This document shows, piece after piece, positions 44,440-53,885 of a DNA stretch of 64,000 bases. The notes below the pieces were generated by a model. That model saw nothing but the letters and a program-made list of their open reading frames with translations. It ran no database searches and had not been told where the DNA came from. Every line of letters begins with the position of its first letter. Position 1 is the first letter of the stretch. The position numbers were made by a program, and so were the translations under genes. This stretch comes from Branchipolynoe longqiensis (Eukaryota; Annelida; Polychaeta; Phyllodocida; Polynoidae): positions 45,960,849 through 46,024,848 of the forward strand of contig CM059202.1 of assembly GCA_030323885.1 (NCBI GenBank). The letters run 5' to 3'.

Positions 44440-46045
44440 GTGTTAGCATGTTGTGTATCTCAGTACACTGTCACACTATACTATATATACATGTTGTGTA
44501 TCTCAGTACACTGTCACACTATACTATATGACATGCGTACCTCAGTACATTGTCACACTATACGATATGACATGTGTATCTCAGTACACTGTCACACTAT
44601 ACTATATATACATGTTGTGTATCTCAGTACACTGTCACACTATACTATATGACATGTGTATCTCAGTACACTGTCACACTATACTATATGACATGTGTAT
44701 CTCAGTACACTGTCACACTATACTATATGACATGTGTATCTCAGTACACTGTCACACTACACTATATATACATGTTGTGTATCTCAGTACACTGTCACAC
44801 TATACTATATGACATGTGTATCTCAGTACACTGTCACACTATACTATATGACATGTGTATATCAGTACACTGTCACACTATACTATATGACATGTGTATC
44901 TCAGTACACTGTCACACTATACTATATGACATGTGTATCTCAGTACATTGTCACACTATACGATATGACATGTGTATCTCAGTACACTGTCACACTATAC
45001 TATATGACATGTGTACCTCAGTACACTGTCACACTATACTATATGACATGTGTATCTCAGTACACTGTCACACTATACTATATGACATGTGTATCTCAGT
45101 ACACTGTCACACTACACTATATATACATGTTGTGTATATCAGTACACTGTCACACTATACTATATGACATGTGTATCTCAGTACACTGTCACACTATACT
45201 ATATGACATGTGTATCTCAGTACACTGTCACACTATACTATATGACATGTGTATCTCAGTACACTGTCACACTATACTATATGACATGTGTATTCAGTAC
45301 ACTGTCACACTATACTATATGACATGTGTATCTCAGTACACTGTCACACTATACTATATGACATGTGTATATCAGTACACTGTCACACTACACTATATAT
45401 ACATGTTGTGTATATCAGTACACTGTCACACTACACTATATATACATGTTGTGTATCTCAGTACACTGTCACACTATACTATATGACATGTGTATCTCAG
45501 TACACGGTCACACTACACTATATGACATGTGTATATCAGTACACTGTCACACTATACTATATGACATGTGTATATCAGTACACTGTCACACTACACTATA
45601 TATACATGTTGTGTATCTCAGTACACTGTCACACTATACTATATATACATGTTGTGTATCTCAGAACACTGTCACACTATACTATATGACATGTGTATCT
45701 CAGTACACTGTCACACTATACTATATGACATGTGTATCTCAGTACACTGTCACACTACACTATATATACATGTGGTGTATCTCAGTACACTGTCACACTA
45801 CACTATATATACATGTTGTGTATCTCAGTACACTGTCACACTATACTATATATACATGTTGTGTATCTCAGTACACTGTCACACTACACTATATATACAT
45901 GTTGTGTATCTCATTACACTGTCACACTATACTATATATACATGTTGTGTATCTCAGTACACTGTCACACTACACTATATAACATGTGTATCTCAGTACA
46001 CTGTCACACTACACTATATAACATGTGTATCTCAGTACACTCTGA
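44440..46045. repeat. 39/43-bp minisatellite array
   Basis: About 40 units of TATCTCAGTACACTGTCACA plus CTATACTATAT, in two length forms depending on a GACATGTG or ATACATGTTGTG linker. ORFs of up to 250 codons come only from the repeat. Confidence 0.97.
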
Positions 46046-46100
46046 AACCATGCTAAATGTATGCACAGTATATAGGCACAGTCACATACACATTATAGGC

Positions 46101-46393
46101 CTGTCACACTATGACGTAACGAGCTAACATGAGCCGATGTAGGTGAATTTTGGTCATTATGTTGAGGTACGGCAGGTTACGTCATGTTTACGCTAGGCAG
46201 ACATCGAGTTATGTCGAGAGACGTCAGGTTACGTCAAGTTACGGAAGCGCACATCAAGGTTTTGGACATGTCCAAAACTTTTGATGTAGCATTGGAATGA
46301 CGTTACACTCATGTTACGCTGATGTTAGAGGTGCGATAGAGCTGCGTCGGCTACATTAGATCAACCTTGCCGTACGTCAGAGTGACACACAGG
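46101..46393. mobile_element. Harbinger-type terminal region or MITE next to the transposase
   Basis: Starts GGCCTGTCACACTATGACGT and, near 46393, has an inverted partner (reversed: GCCTGTGTGTCACTCTGACG). It contains the palindrome TTTTGGACATGTCCAAAA (46260-46277), nearly the same as in the MITE at 8152. It may be a separate MITE or the left end of the autonomous element. Confidence 0.6.
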
Positions 46394-46587
46394 CGGGAAC
46401 GTGCGGCCCTAGCTAAGACAATGTGGGGTTAATGTAACGCAACGTAGGTCAAACGTGTCTGTGACGCGTGTCTAACGTAGATAAAAGGTTTCACAAACGT
46501 GTGCTGACATAGTTGACGTCGTTGATGAACATCTAGCATGCACGTAACGTCTGTGACATCATTTGAACGTTGTCGAACGTGTGGTGA
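46394..46587. other. Leader of the Harbinger element
   Basis: ACGTAACG/AACGTGT-rich non-coding sequence before the transposase frame, in the style of Harbinger subterminal repeats. Confidence 0.4.
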
Positions 46588-47963
46588 ATGTGGCGTGAAT
46601 GTGTTGCCTTCGAGTATATAAAGACCTACAATGTCCTCCTGTCAGCAGAACAGGTCAGCTCTTCGCAGCCGACACATGTGCCTGAGTGGGTCATGCAGGA
46701 CTACCAACTGGCCATTCTCAAAGTTCACCATGAGATAAATGTGTTGTTACTGTGCTATATTGAGGCTAGAAGGAGAAGGAAAACATGTTGCCTTAAGCGA
46801 TTGTGGCTGTGGTAGTGGATCAGGAGGCGGCATGAGTTTGGCTCGTATGACCAGCTTCTGGTGGAACTCCGTAACGAGGACACAGCTTCCTTCGTCAACT
46901 TCATGTGGATGCCTCCCCAGATGTTCGACGAGATACTAGCCAGAGTGGGTCCGCGGATCACCAAAAGTTACACTACCTACAGGAAGCCGCTGGAACCTGG
47001 CCTGAAGCTTGCCCTCACTCTGCATCACCTAGCATCAGGCAACAAGTATGCTTCCATGAAGTTTTGGGTGGAGGGTGCCACATAACACCCAATCTCTCAT
47101 CGAGAGAGAGGTGAGTAAGGCCATCATTGCAGAGTACATCGACGAGGTGATGACCTGACCCACCACTCCGGAGGAATGGCATGCCATCTCTGACAACTTC
47201 TTGGAGGGGTGGAATTCCCCCATACCCGAGGGGCACTTGATGGGAAGCATGTGGCCTGCCGGTGTCCCCCAAAGAGTGGATCCCTGTACTTCAACTATAA
47301 GGGATTCTACTCCAGAGTTCTCATGGCACTCGTTGATGCAGACTACAAGTTCATCTGGGCCGATGTTGGTGGTAAAGGCTCTGCATCAGATGTGCAGGTG
47401 TTCAATGCTTCTGAGCTGAAAGCCAGCACTGAAGATGGTACCATAGGATTCCCGGAACCCGAGCCTATTGTAGCCAGCCACAGGACCGTTCCATACTTCC
47501 TGATCGGTGACGATGCCTTCGGCCAAGCCCGACGATGATGAAGCCGTACAGCAGGAGGGGTATAGCGCATGAGGAACGCATCTTCAACTACAGGATTTCC
47601 CGAGCTAGGAGAGTCATGGAGAATGGGTTTGGCATCCTGGCAAACCAATTTCAGGTTCTGCTCAGCATGATGCAGCACCACCCCTCCACCGTGAAGCTCA
47701 TCGTCACAGCGTGTATGGTCCTACAAAACATGATGAGGATCCGATATCCCACGCTCCAGAATCAGCAGCTAGATTGTCCAGAGAAAGTCAACCAAAATTT
47801 CATACCCAGAGCATGGAGAGAGGGCAGAAACCTGCTGGACATAGGAAGACAATTACCTGGCCAGAACACTGGCTCCGGGACAGGAAAGGAACAGCTGAAT
47901 GTCCTCAAAGACTGGGCAAACTCACCAGCGGGATCAGTGGAATGGCAGGAGAATATGATATGA
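46588..47963 (+). pseudogene. PIF/Harbinger DDE transposase (disrupted)
   Basis: DDE-type nuclease of the PIF/Harbinger family (DDE_Tnp_4-like), which cuts and inserts the element at short T/A-rich targets. The N-terminal part contains FVNFMWMPPQMFDEIL and KLALTLHHLASG, the typical upstream block. Catalytic residues: Asp in GALDGKHV (codon 47239-47241), Asp in GSASDVQVF (47389-47391) and Glu in VMENGFGIL (47619-47621). Lesions: TAG at 46813-46815, frameshift near 47083, TGA at 47156-47158, frameshifts near 47200 and 47535. All three catalytic residues survive, so decay looks fairly recent. It is paired with a minus-strand MADF/Myb-like gene downstream, the usual two-gene Harbinger layout. Confidence 0.9.
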
Positions 47964-48199
47964 ATATATGAAGTGTGTGCACACGGATATTTCTGTACTG
48001 TGGTGTCATCATTTCTGAAGTGTACAGTGTGATATGCAAAAATGTGATTTGTACAAATGTACTGTGTGATATGTAATAAATGTGATATGTACAAATGTCA
48101 TTTCTGAAATGTACGGTGTGATATGCAAAAATGTGAGATGTTCAGATATAACAGCTTGGTTAAATAAAAGATGTCAATATGTTATTGATATCGAACCTT
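47964..48199. other. Downstream AT-rich region of the transposase
   Basis: Repeated GTGTGATATGCAAAAATGTG and GATATGTACAAATGT words. AATAAA motifs at about 48075 and 48166 could serve as poly(A) signals for the transposase transcript. Confidence 0.45.
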
Positions 48200-48540
48200 A
48201 ATTTATGTGTAAGTTATAATTGTGGGTGGAGGAAAAAAGGGGGAATATAACTGTTTTTAAGGGTGGGGGGCATTTGACACTGACAAATTTACATGTCAGT
48301 TATAAATATGGTTGGGGGGTTATTATTACTTTATTTTTAGGGGGGCCACTTAACACTGACAAATTTACATGTCAGTTATAAATTTGGTTGGGGGTTATTA
48401 TTACTTTATTTTTAAGGGGGGCCATTTAACTCTGACAAATTTAAATGTCAGTTATATATTTGGCCAGGGAAGACTTTACGGGAAAGATTACTGTAATTAA
48501 CACTGACAAAATTTACATGTCAGTTATTTTAAGGGGGGAG
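48200..48540. repeat. Tandem repeat of about 85-90 bp
   Basis: Three to four units containing CTGACAAATTTACATGTCAG and TTATTATTACTTTATTTTTA, each followed by a G-run. Confidence 0.85.
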
Positions 48541-48604
48541 GAGAGGAAAGTGTTTTCATATAATGACATATGGGCAAAGGGCTTATTTATTTCAATTTTA
48601 TTTA

Positions 48605-48905
48605 GGGGGACCCGGGACAGTGCCAGCCCTGAGACTAAGGTGCTGTCGTCCGCCATCTCCGACTCCATCACCTGCGACAGGATGATGTTTATCGTAGTCC
48701 ACATGGTGGAACTGGCCCTTCCTCATCATGGATAAACAGTCCTGCACGTAGTTTGAGAACACGGTTCTGGCCCTTCATCATCGTGGATAAACAGTCCCAT
48801 ACGTAGTTTGAGAATGCAGTTCTGGCCTTTCGTCCTGCATATAGTTTGAAAATGCGGTTCCGGCCCTTCGACTCGCACGTAGTTTGAGAACGCGGTTCTG
48901 GTCAC
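48605..48905 (-). pseudogene. Partial duplicate of the MADF/Myb-like gene's 3' exon
   Basis: On the minus strand this repeats part of 49458-49615 (CGACTCCATCACCTGCGACA, GGATGATGTT). The block GTAGTTTGAGAACGCGGTTC is present in four degenerate copies between 48740 and 48905. It is an internal duplication within the element. Confidence 0.7.
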
Positions 48906-48911
48906 TTTTCA

Positions 48912-49833
48912 CTATCTGGAGCCTCGTCCTGGCCCTTTGGGGGGGGTGTTGAGCTCCCCTGCCACAAAGAGCTCCGGTGACTCAATGTTCAGGTTCGACA
49001 CGCTTGATATGCCCGACAGCCCAGACAGATTCAGGAATCCGTCCGTGGCTGTCGGGGTCGTTCCCACTGCCGTACTGTCACTCTGGTTGAGCACCCACAC
49101 CGATGTTAATGTGCTGCCACTTGGTTGTGCTGCAGGCTGCTGTTGTGGTGACCGACTAGGCTGCGGTGCGGGTGGACCCATTGTGTGTCCGGGGAACCTC
49201 AACACTGCCGGTGTAGGGCCTGCAGCAGCGGGGCAGGGTGCAGCGGCGGAGGCTGCAGCAGCTGCAGCATGTATTGCTGCATGTAGTCTGCGCTTTGGGA
49301 TGCCCAGGGTGTTTCGGCTGGTGGTTGATGTCACCACTGGTGCAGGTGCAGGTGGTACCCATCGCTCGGCGACTGGCAAGAGGATGTATTAGACGAAGAG
49401 GACTAGGAGTCACAGAGGGCGGCCACACGGTCTGAGTCATGGGAGTGGGAGGGGCACAGGCCCGGGACAGCGCCGGCCCCGAGATTATGGTCCCGTCATC
49501 TGGCACCTCCGACTCCATCACCTGCGACAGGATGATGTTCATCGCAGTCCCCGCATAGTGGAACTGCCCCTTCGTGGATACACCGTCCCGCAAGTAGTTT
49601 GAGAAGGCGGTCCTCTGGGTCACGTGCATGCTTAGGCAGTCCAACATGTCGCCCGACGCGTCGATGCGTTGCTTCAGGACATCAAGCAGGTTCTCCTCCA
49701 TCGTCGACTAGTTCCCCCTGCCTCCGGCCTCGGGTAGGGGTCATTGTTGGGGCTCCATCCCGATCTGCTGCTCAGCACAGGCAGTCTCCGCAGCCCCCAG
49801 ATTGCCTCGAGATGCGTCAACGGCGGCCAACAC
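48912..49833 (-). pseudogene. Harbinger MADF/Myb-like gene, exon 2 (disrupted)
   Basis: 3' exon of the minus-strand gene. It begins after an acceptor TTGCAG (49839-49834) with VLAAVDASRGNLGAAE, then meets a stop and a frame change near 49745. The recognisable segment MEENLLDVLKQRIDASGDML (49701 downward) continues to ATAMNIILSQVME-like sequence. Another frameshift near 49430 leads into an Ala/Pro/Gln/Ser-rich tail ending near 48912. Low-complexity C-terminal tails are common in these proteins. Which frame is ancestral in the tail is uncertain. Confidence 0.65.
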
Positions 49834-50132
49834 CTGCAAGACAAAATAATAAAGCAACATAAGTACAATGAATACAAGACAACATGACTTTAATGAGGGC
49901 AATAATAAATGAATCCACATGATTGCATACAATAATGCCATTAAATATATACAATCATTTATCCACAATGAGGGCAATAATAAATAAATCCACATGCTTG
50001 CATATTATAATGCCATTAACTATTTTAAATGATTTGTCCACAATGAGGCCTAAGGAAATAAATAAATAATTAAATAATAAAAATTAGAAATTAATATCCA
50101 CATGAATGCAAATGAAAAAATATAGTACTTAC
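49834..50132 (-). other. Intron of the Harbinger MADF/Myb-like gene
   Basis: On the minus strand, donor GTAAGTACT (from 50132) and acceptor TTGCAG (ending 49834), 299 bp, AT-rich. It contains a tandem repeat of about 85 bp (AATAAATGAATCCACATG and relatives). Confidence 0.7.
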
Positions 50133-50873
50133 ACTTCTGCAGGGCTCTGGCCGGTGCCGCACGACTGAGCTGAGGAAGACAAACTTGTCCAGGATCCACT
50201 GCTCCCTCTCAGTCCGCTGGAGCGCCCCGTCACTGCTATTCTTTTAATGCAGCCTGGTGTTGCTGTCCCGTATGGATTTGAACCAGCCCTGGAGATGTGC
50301 CACGGTTCTCCCCATCTTCTGGGCCTGGTCCTCCCGCAGCTTGCTTTTTTTGCCCATCCTCCGATAGTCCGTCAACTTGATGTTCCAGATGACCGCGGTG
50401 TCATGGAGAAAGTCAAGCAGCACCTCCTCCTCGTCTGCAGGCAGAGTGCAGTCAAACTTCCACACCCTCCTCTTGCCTTTACCTTTTCCCAGCAGAGGGT
50501 CTGAGGTGGAGGAGGTGGAGGCTGCAGATGATGCCTGGGAATGTGCAGAAGAAGTAGACATGGACCTTGTGTCCATAGTCTCCACTGTGTCCGGGCGAGC
50601 AGGAGATGAGACCATCGCAGATGGTGGAGATGGTGGAGATGGTGCTGCTGCTGGTGACACTGGTGATGTACCAGTCTTCCTCTTTCTCCCCTTCCCTCTT
50701 CCCCTCCCATAGTGGGGGTTCGAAGCAGAACTTGAACAGGAGCTGGAGCTGGGGTTGTTCTTGGCTGGCATGCTGGAGAAGTTGTGAGGAGAGAGCAACA
50801 CAGCACCCTTATTTATACCCAAGGCATGGGTCGGTCGGCTGCTTTTCCTCATGTCGGGCCATGTTCCACTCAC
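50133..50873 (-). pseudogene. Harbinger MADF/Myb-like DNA-binding protein, exon 1
   Basis: From the ATG at 50873 (M-S-G-T-W) the frame is open for 209 codons to a stop at 50246-50244. Residues 1-135 are Ser/Pro-rich with a basic GRGRGKGRKRKTG stretch that may be a nuclear localisation signal. From about residue 140 a MADF/Myb-SANT-like domain follows: WKFDCTLPADEEE, LLDFLHD, KLTDYRR, QAQKMGRTVAHLQGWFKSIR. The stop falls in the domain, after which 37 more codons in the same frame (including QWILDKFVFLSS) run to the donor at 50133. In the family this protein binds the element ends and helps import the transposase. Confidence 0.8.
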
Positions 50874-51171
50874 ACCGAGTGTGTCAAGCAGGCGCTGTCA
50901 TCACGCTGGCCATGCTGGACTCATGTCAGTGCGACCCTAGTCTCTCGGTGGGGCGACGTCGACTCACGTCGGGAAAAACGGTTGAGTCAGACGTGGCAAC
51001 ATTAGGACTGGCGTGATCAAACTCGCTCGACGCTAAGCCGCCACTCCTGTCATGCTAGGCTGATGTCGCGCGCGCTGGAGTTTTGCTAGCCTCATGTTGA
51101 CACAATTAATAATTCCTTTGTCCTCACTCGTTGAACCACGCTATCACCACGCTATACCGACGTTATGCTCA
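50874..51171. mobile_element. Right subterminal region of the Harbinger element
   Basis: ATGCTAGGCTGATGTC, CACGCTATACCGACG and similar words, in the style of the left leader. The right terminus itself is not seen and probably lies in the assembly gap that follows. Confidence 0.5.
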
Positions 51172-51669
51172 NNNNNNNNNNNNNNNNNNNNNNNNNNNNN
51201 NNNNNNNNNNNNNNNNNNNNNNNNNNNNNNNNNNNNNNNNNNNNNNNNNNNNNNNNNNNNNNNNNNNNNNNNNNNNNNNNNNNNNNNNNNNNNNNNNNNN
51301 NNNNNNNNNNNNNNNNNNNNNNNNNNNNNNNNNNNNNNNNNNNNNNNNNNNNNNNNNNNNNNNNNNNNNNNNNNNNNNNNNNNNNNNNNNNNNNNNNNNN
51401 NNNNNNNNNNNNNNNNNNNNNNNNNNNNNNNNNNNNNNNNNNNNNNNNNNNNNNNNNNNNNNNNNNNNNNNNNNNNNNNNNNNNNNNNNNNNNNNNNNNN
51501 NNNNNNNNNNNNNNNNNNNNNNNNNNNNNNNNNNNNNNNNNNNNNNNNNNNNNNNNNNNNNNNNNNNNNNNNNNNNNNNNNNNNNNNNNNNNNNNNNNNN
51601 NNNNNNNNNNNNNNNNNNNNNNNNNNNNNNNNNNNNNNNNNNNNNNNNNNNNNNNNNNNNNNNNNNNNN
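51172..51669. other. Assembly gap (498 N)
   Basis: A run of N. The real length is unknown, so whatever lies between the Harbinger element and the env region is missing. Confidence 0.99.
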
Positions 51670-52088
51670 CGGGAAGTGACGTCACCGGTGAGACGGCGGA
51701 GGAGGTGAGAGCGGCGTGGCGTGAAATAAGGCGGGAGATGAAAGGACGCTCCGCCCACCCGACACCCCCACGCCTCCCCGGGACCCAGCAGCTCGACACG
51801 CCTGACGCGACACGTATGCTGACCGCGCCTGATGGGACACGCCTGACGAGTTCGCCTGACACGACACGTGAGTTGGGACATAGACTGACGGTCACCGGTG
51901 CAGTCAAGCGCCCCCCACCACCCACACCCAGCCCAGAGTGTTACAACACCCGTGTGCTGCGTTCTCACACCCGAGAGAAAACCAGACTGATCGAGGCCAT
52001 CCCGGATCCACAGGAGCAGCACATCGCGAAGCGCGCCTGTATAGCGTGTGTGGAGGTGTTCTGTGGAGGTTGGAGGACAGAGCAGTAG
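51670..52088 (+). CDS. Possible 3' end of an ORF upstream of env (hypothetical)
   Basis: A frame open from the gap edge for about 139 codons to TAG at 52086-52088. The product is Arg/Pro/Thr-rich: EEVRAAWREIRREM, three DT/DG-T-R repeats (TPDATR, APDGTR, SPDTTR), then PPPPTPSPE and a Cys-containing end (KRACIACVEVFCGGW). I do not recognise a domain. Its position directly upstream of an env ORF would fit the C-terminal tail of a pol or gag polyprotein, but no protease, RT or integrase motif is seen. It may be chance in GC-rich sequence. Confidence 0.3.
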
Positions 52089-53180
52089 TCTGGAGGTATT
52101 GTGGAGCAAGCATATAAATATATGTGGATGAATAAGTAATTTTTTTTTTTTGTATGATTATCAACAGCACTTAATCTTGGAACTTTGAGATTTTTGTTTG
52201 CTTTGGCAGTGTGTTGTTGTATCCGTAGGTACACAATAACAAGCAGGGGAGGATTGCCATAGACCGTGTGTACAGCCCTACATTCACAGACAGGTGTGAC
52301 TTCACAACACCAGGTGAGCGCTTACACACACATGTGGGTGTGGCAGACATTTACATGAACATTGTGTTGACCACAACACTACATAAACATTGTATGAGCA
52401 TTGCACACTGGTGGGCTGTACACGGACATTAAGTGGTCCCCTGTCCCGACACTGGCCAAAAATAATTGAAATAATTTTTTTTTGTGAACCTGACGTGTTG
52501 CTAGGACGGGCAACCGCCACAGGACGACGACCGTGTAGTAACGGTGAGACACAGCACGAACATTGTGTAAATTTCCCTCCAACTAGGACGTGTGGGCGGC
52601 GGAGTTGTGTGTTTTATCGTATACAGGTCGCCCGGTGCCTGTGGGGTGCCTAGGACGAAAAACCCCAACCCACCTCAACGGAGAAAAGGGCACGAACATT
52701 GTGTGGTTTCAGTCCGGTGCGGGGCGGGATTTCAAATTTTTCGTTATTTATGACCTAAGGTGTGGCTGGGACCTGAAACCCCATAACACTGCCTACAGGC
52801 CATAAGGAGGACACGGCGCCGACATCGGGAAGCCTCCAAGTTAGCCAGAGGAAATTGGGAAAATTTCTTGATAATTGCCACTGGAGGGCATAATTTCCAC
52901 AAACATTCGGTGCTGATATAATAGATTTACACGAACATTGTGTGGAGGTCAGTGCTAAGTGGGAAGGATTCTCCCCACTCTCACCCGCTAATAGGTCAAA
53001 ACCACAGACATTGGTGTAAATGCTGCTAAAGACAGTGAATTAGTACAGCAACAGTGACCAGTATAGTAGCAGGGGGTGGTGAGTGGTAAGGGAGTTAAGT
53101 GGCTGACCTCAGGGGCGGTGAGGCGTGTACATGTATATGCTGCACGACTTGATATACACCACCCGGTGTAGCGCGCAGAG
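52089..53180 (+). other. Non-coding region with recurring ACGAACATTGTGT motif
   Basis: CACGAACATTGTGTGG or close variants occur near 52353, 52380, 52556, 52691 and 52931, often after CTAGGACG and near GGTGC. Two of them lie in degenerate units of about 136 bp. No ORF. It may be an untranslated leader of the env transcript or part of an LTR-element internal region. Confidence 0.5.
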
Positions 53181-53184
53181 AAGC

Positions 53185-53430
53185 AACAAGACGACGGGTG
53201 TGCGATAAATTGTGGACCGAGCGACGCCGGTGTAGCTCAGATAAAAGTACCGAGACGGTGGAGGTGCGATAAATCGTGGACCGAGCGACGCCGGTGTAGC
53301 ACAGATAAAAATACCGAGACGGTGAGTGTGCGATAAGGAAGTGGACCGAGCGACGCCGGTGTAGCAAGGATCGAAGCACAGAGACGGACGGTGAGCGGAC
53401 ATCGCCCGGTGTGGCACGAATTGACACGCC
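53185..53430. repeat. Tandem repeat of about 60 bp upstream of env
   Basis: Four degenerate units containing GTGGACCGAGCGACGCCGGT, GTAGCACAGATAAAA and ACCGAGACGG, followed by a variant CGCCCGGTGTGGCACG. Confidence 0.85.
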
Positions 53431-53885
53431 AGGATCGAACCGTTACCCATTGTCGATCAGCAACAACCGAGAATATTTGGAACAATATTGAAGTTGATTC
53501 ACGTCGGACTTGAACCCGCGAGCGGTGCGGGAGAGCACCGCCGACCGTCAGTGCCGAGTGCGATTATTTTGAACAATATTGGTAAAGAAGCAGTGAGAGA
53601 CAGTTGTCCTGAAGACCAAGGCGTGTTCTTAAGACTAAAAATGTTTAAATTTTTTTTTTGCTTCGGGAACCTCCGGGGTGCAACGAGATTGTAGTCAGGA
53701 GTTGTCCAGTTGGTTGCAGCAGTAAGGGGGTGTTCGATATATACCATCAGGGTTCGTTGGGTATAGCGGTCAGGACTGATATCAGGATCTGTCCGGTTTC
53801 ACTGTTAATATAGTGCTGCGGGACACGATCTCCTCGAGGGATATCACCCCAAGGACTGCAAATATATACCTCAGTCGTTCCGACC

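Noticed and set aside
44440..46056. ORFs of up to 250 codons rich in Tyr, Ser and Thr
   Set aside because: Repeat translation in several overlapping frames of the 39/43-bp array.
48937..49392. Plus-strand Ala/Gly/Val-rich ORF opposite the MADF/Myb-like gene
   Set aside because: Shadow of the minus-strand low-complexity tail.
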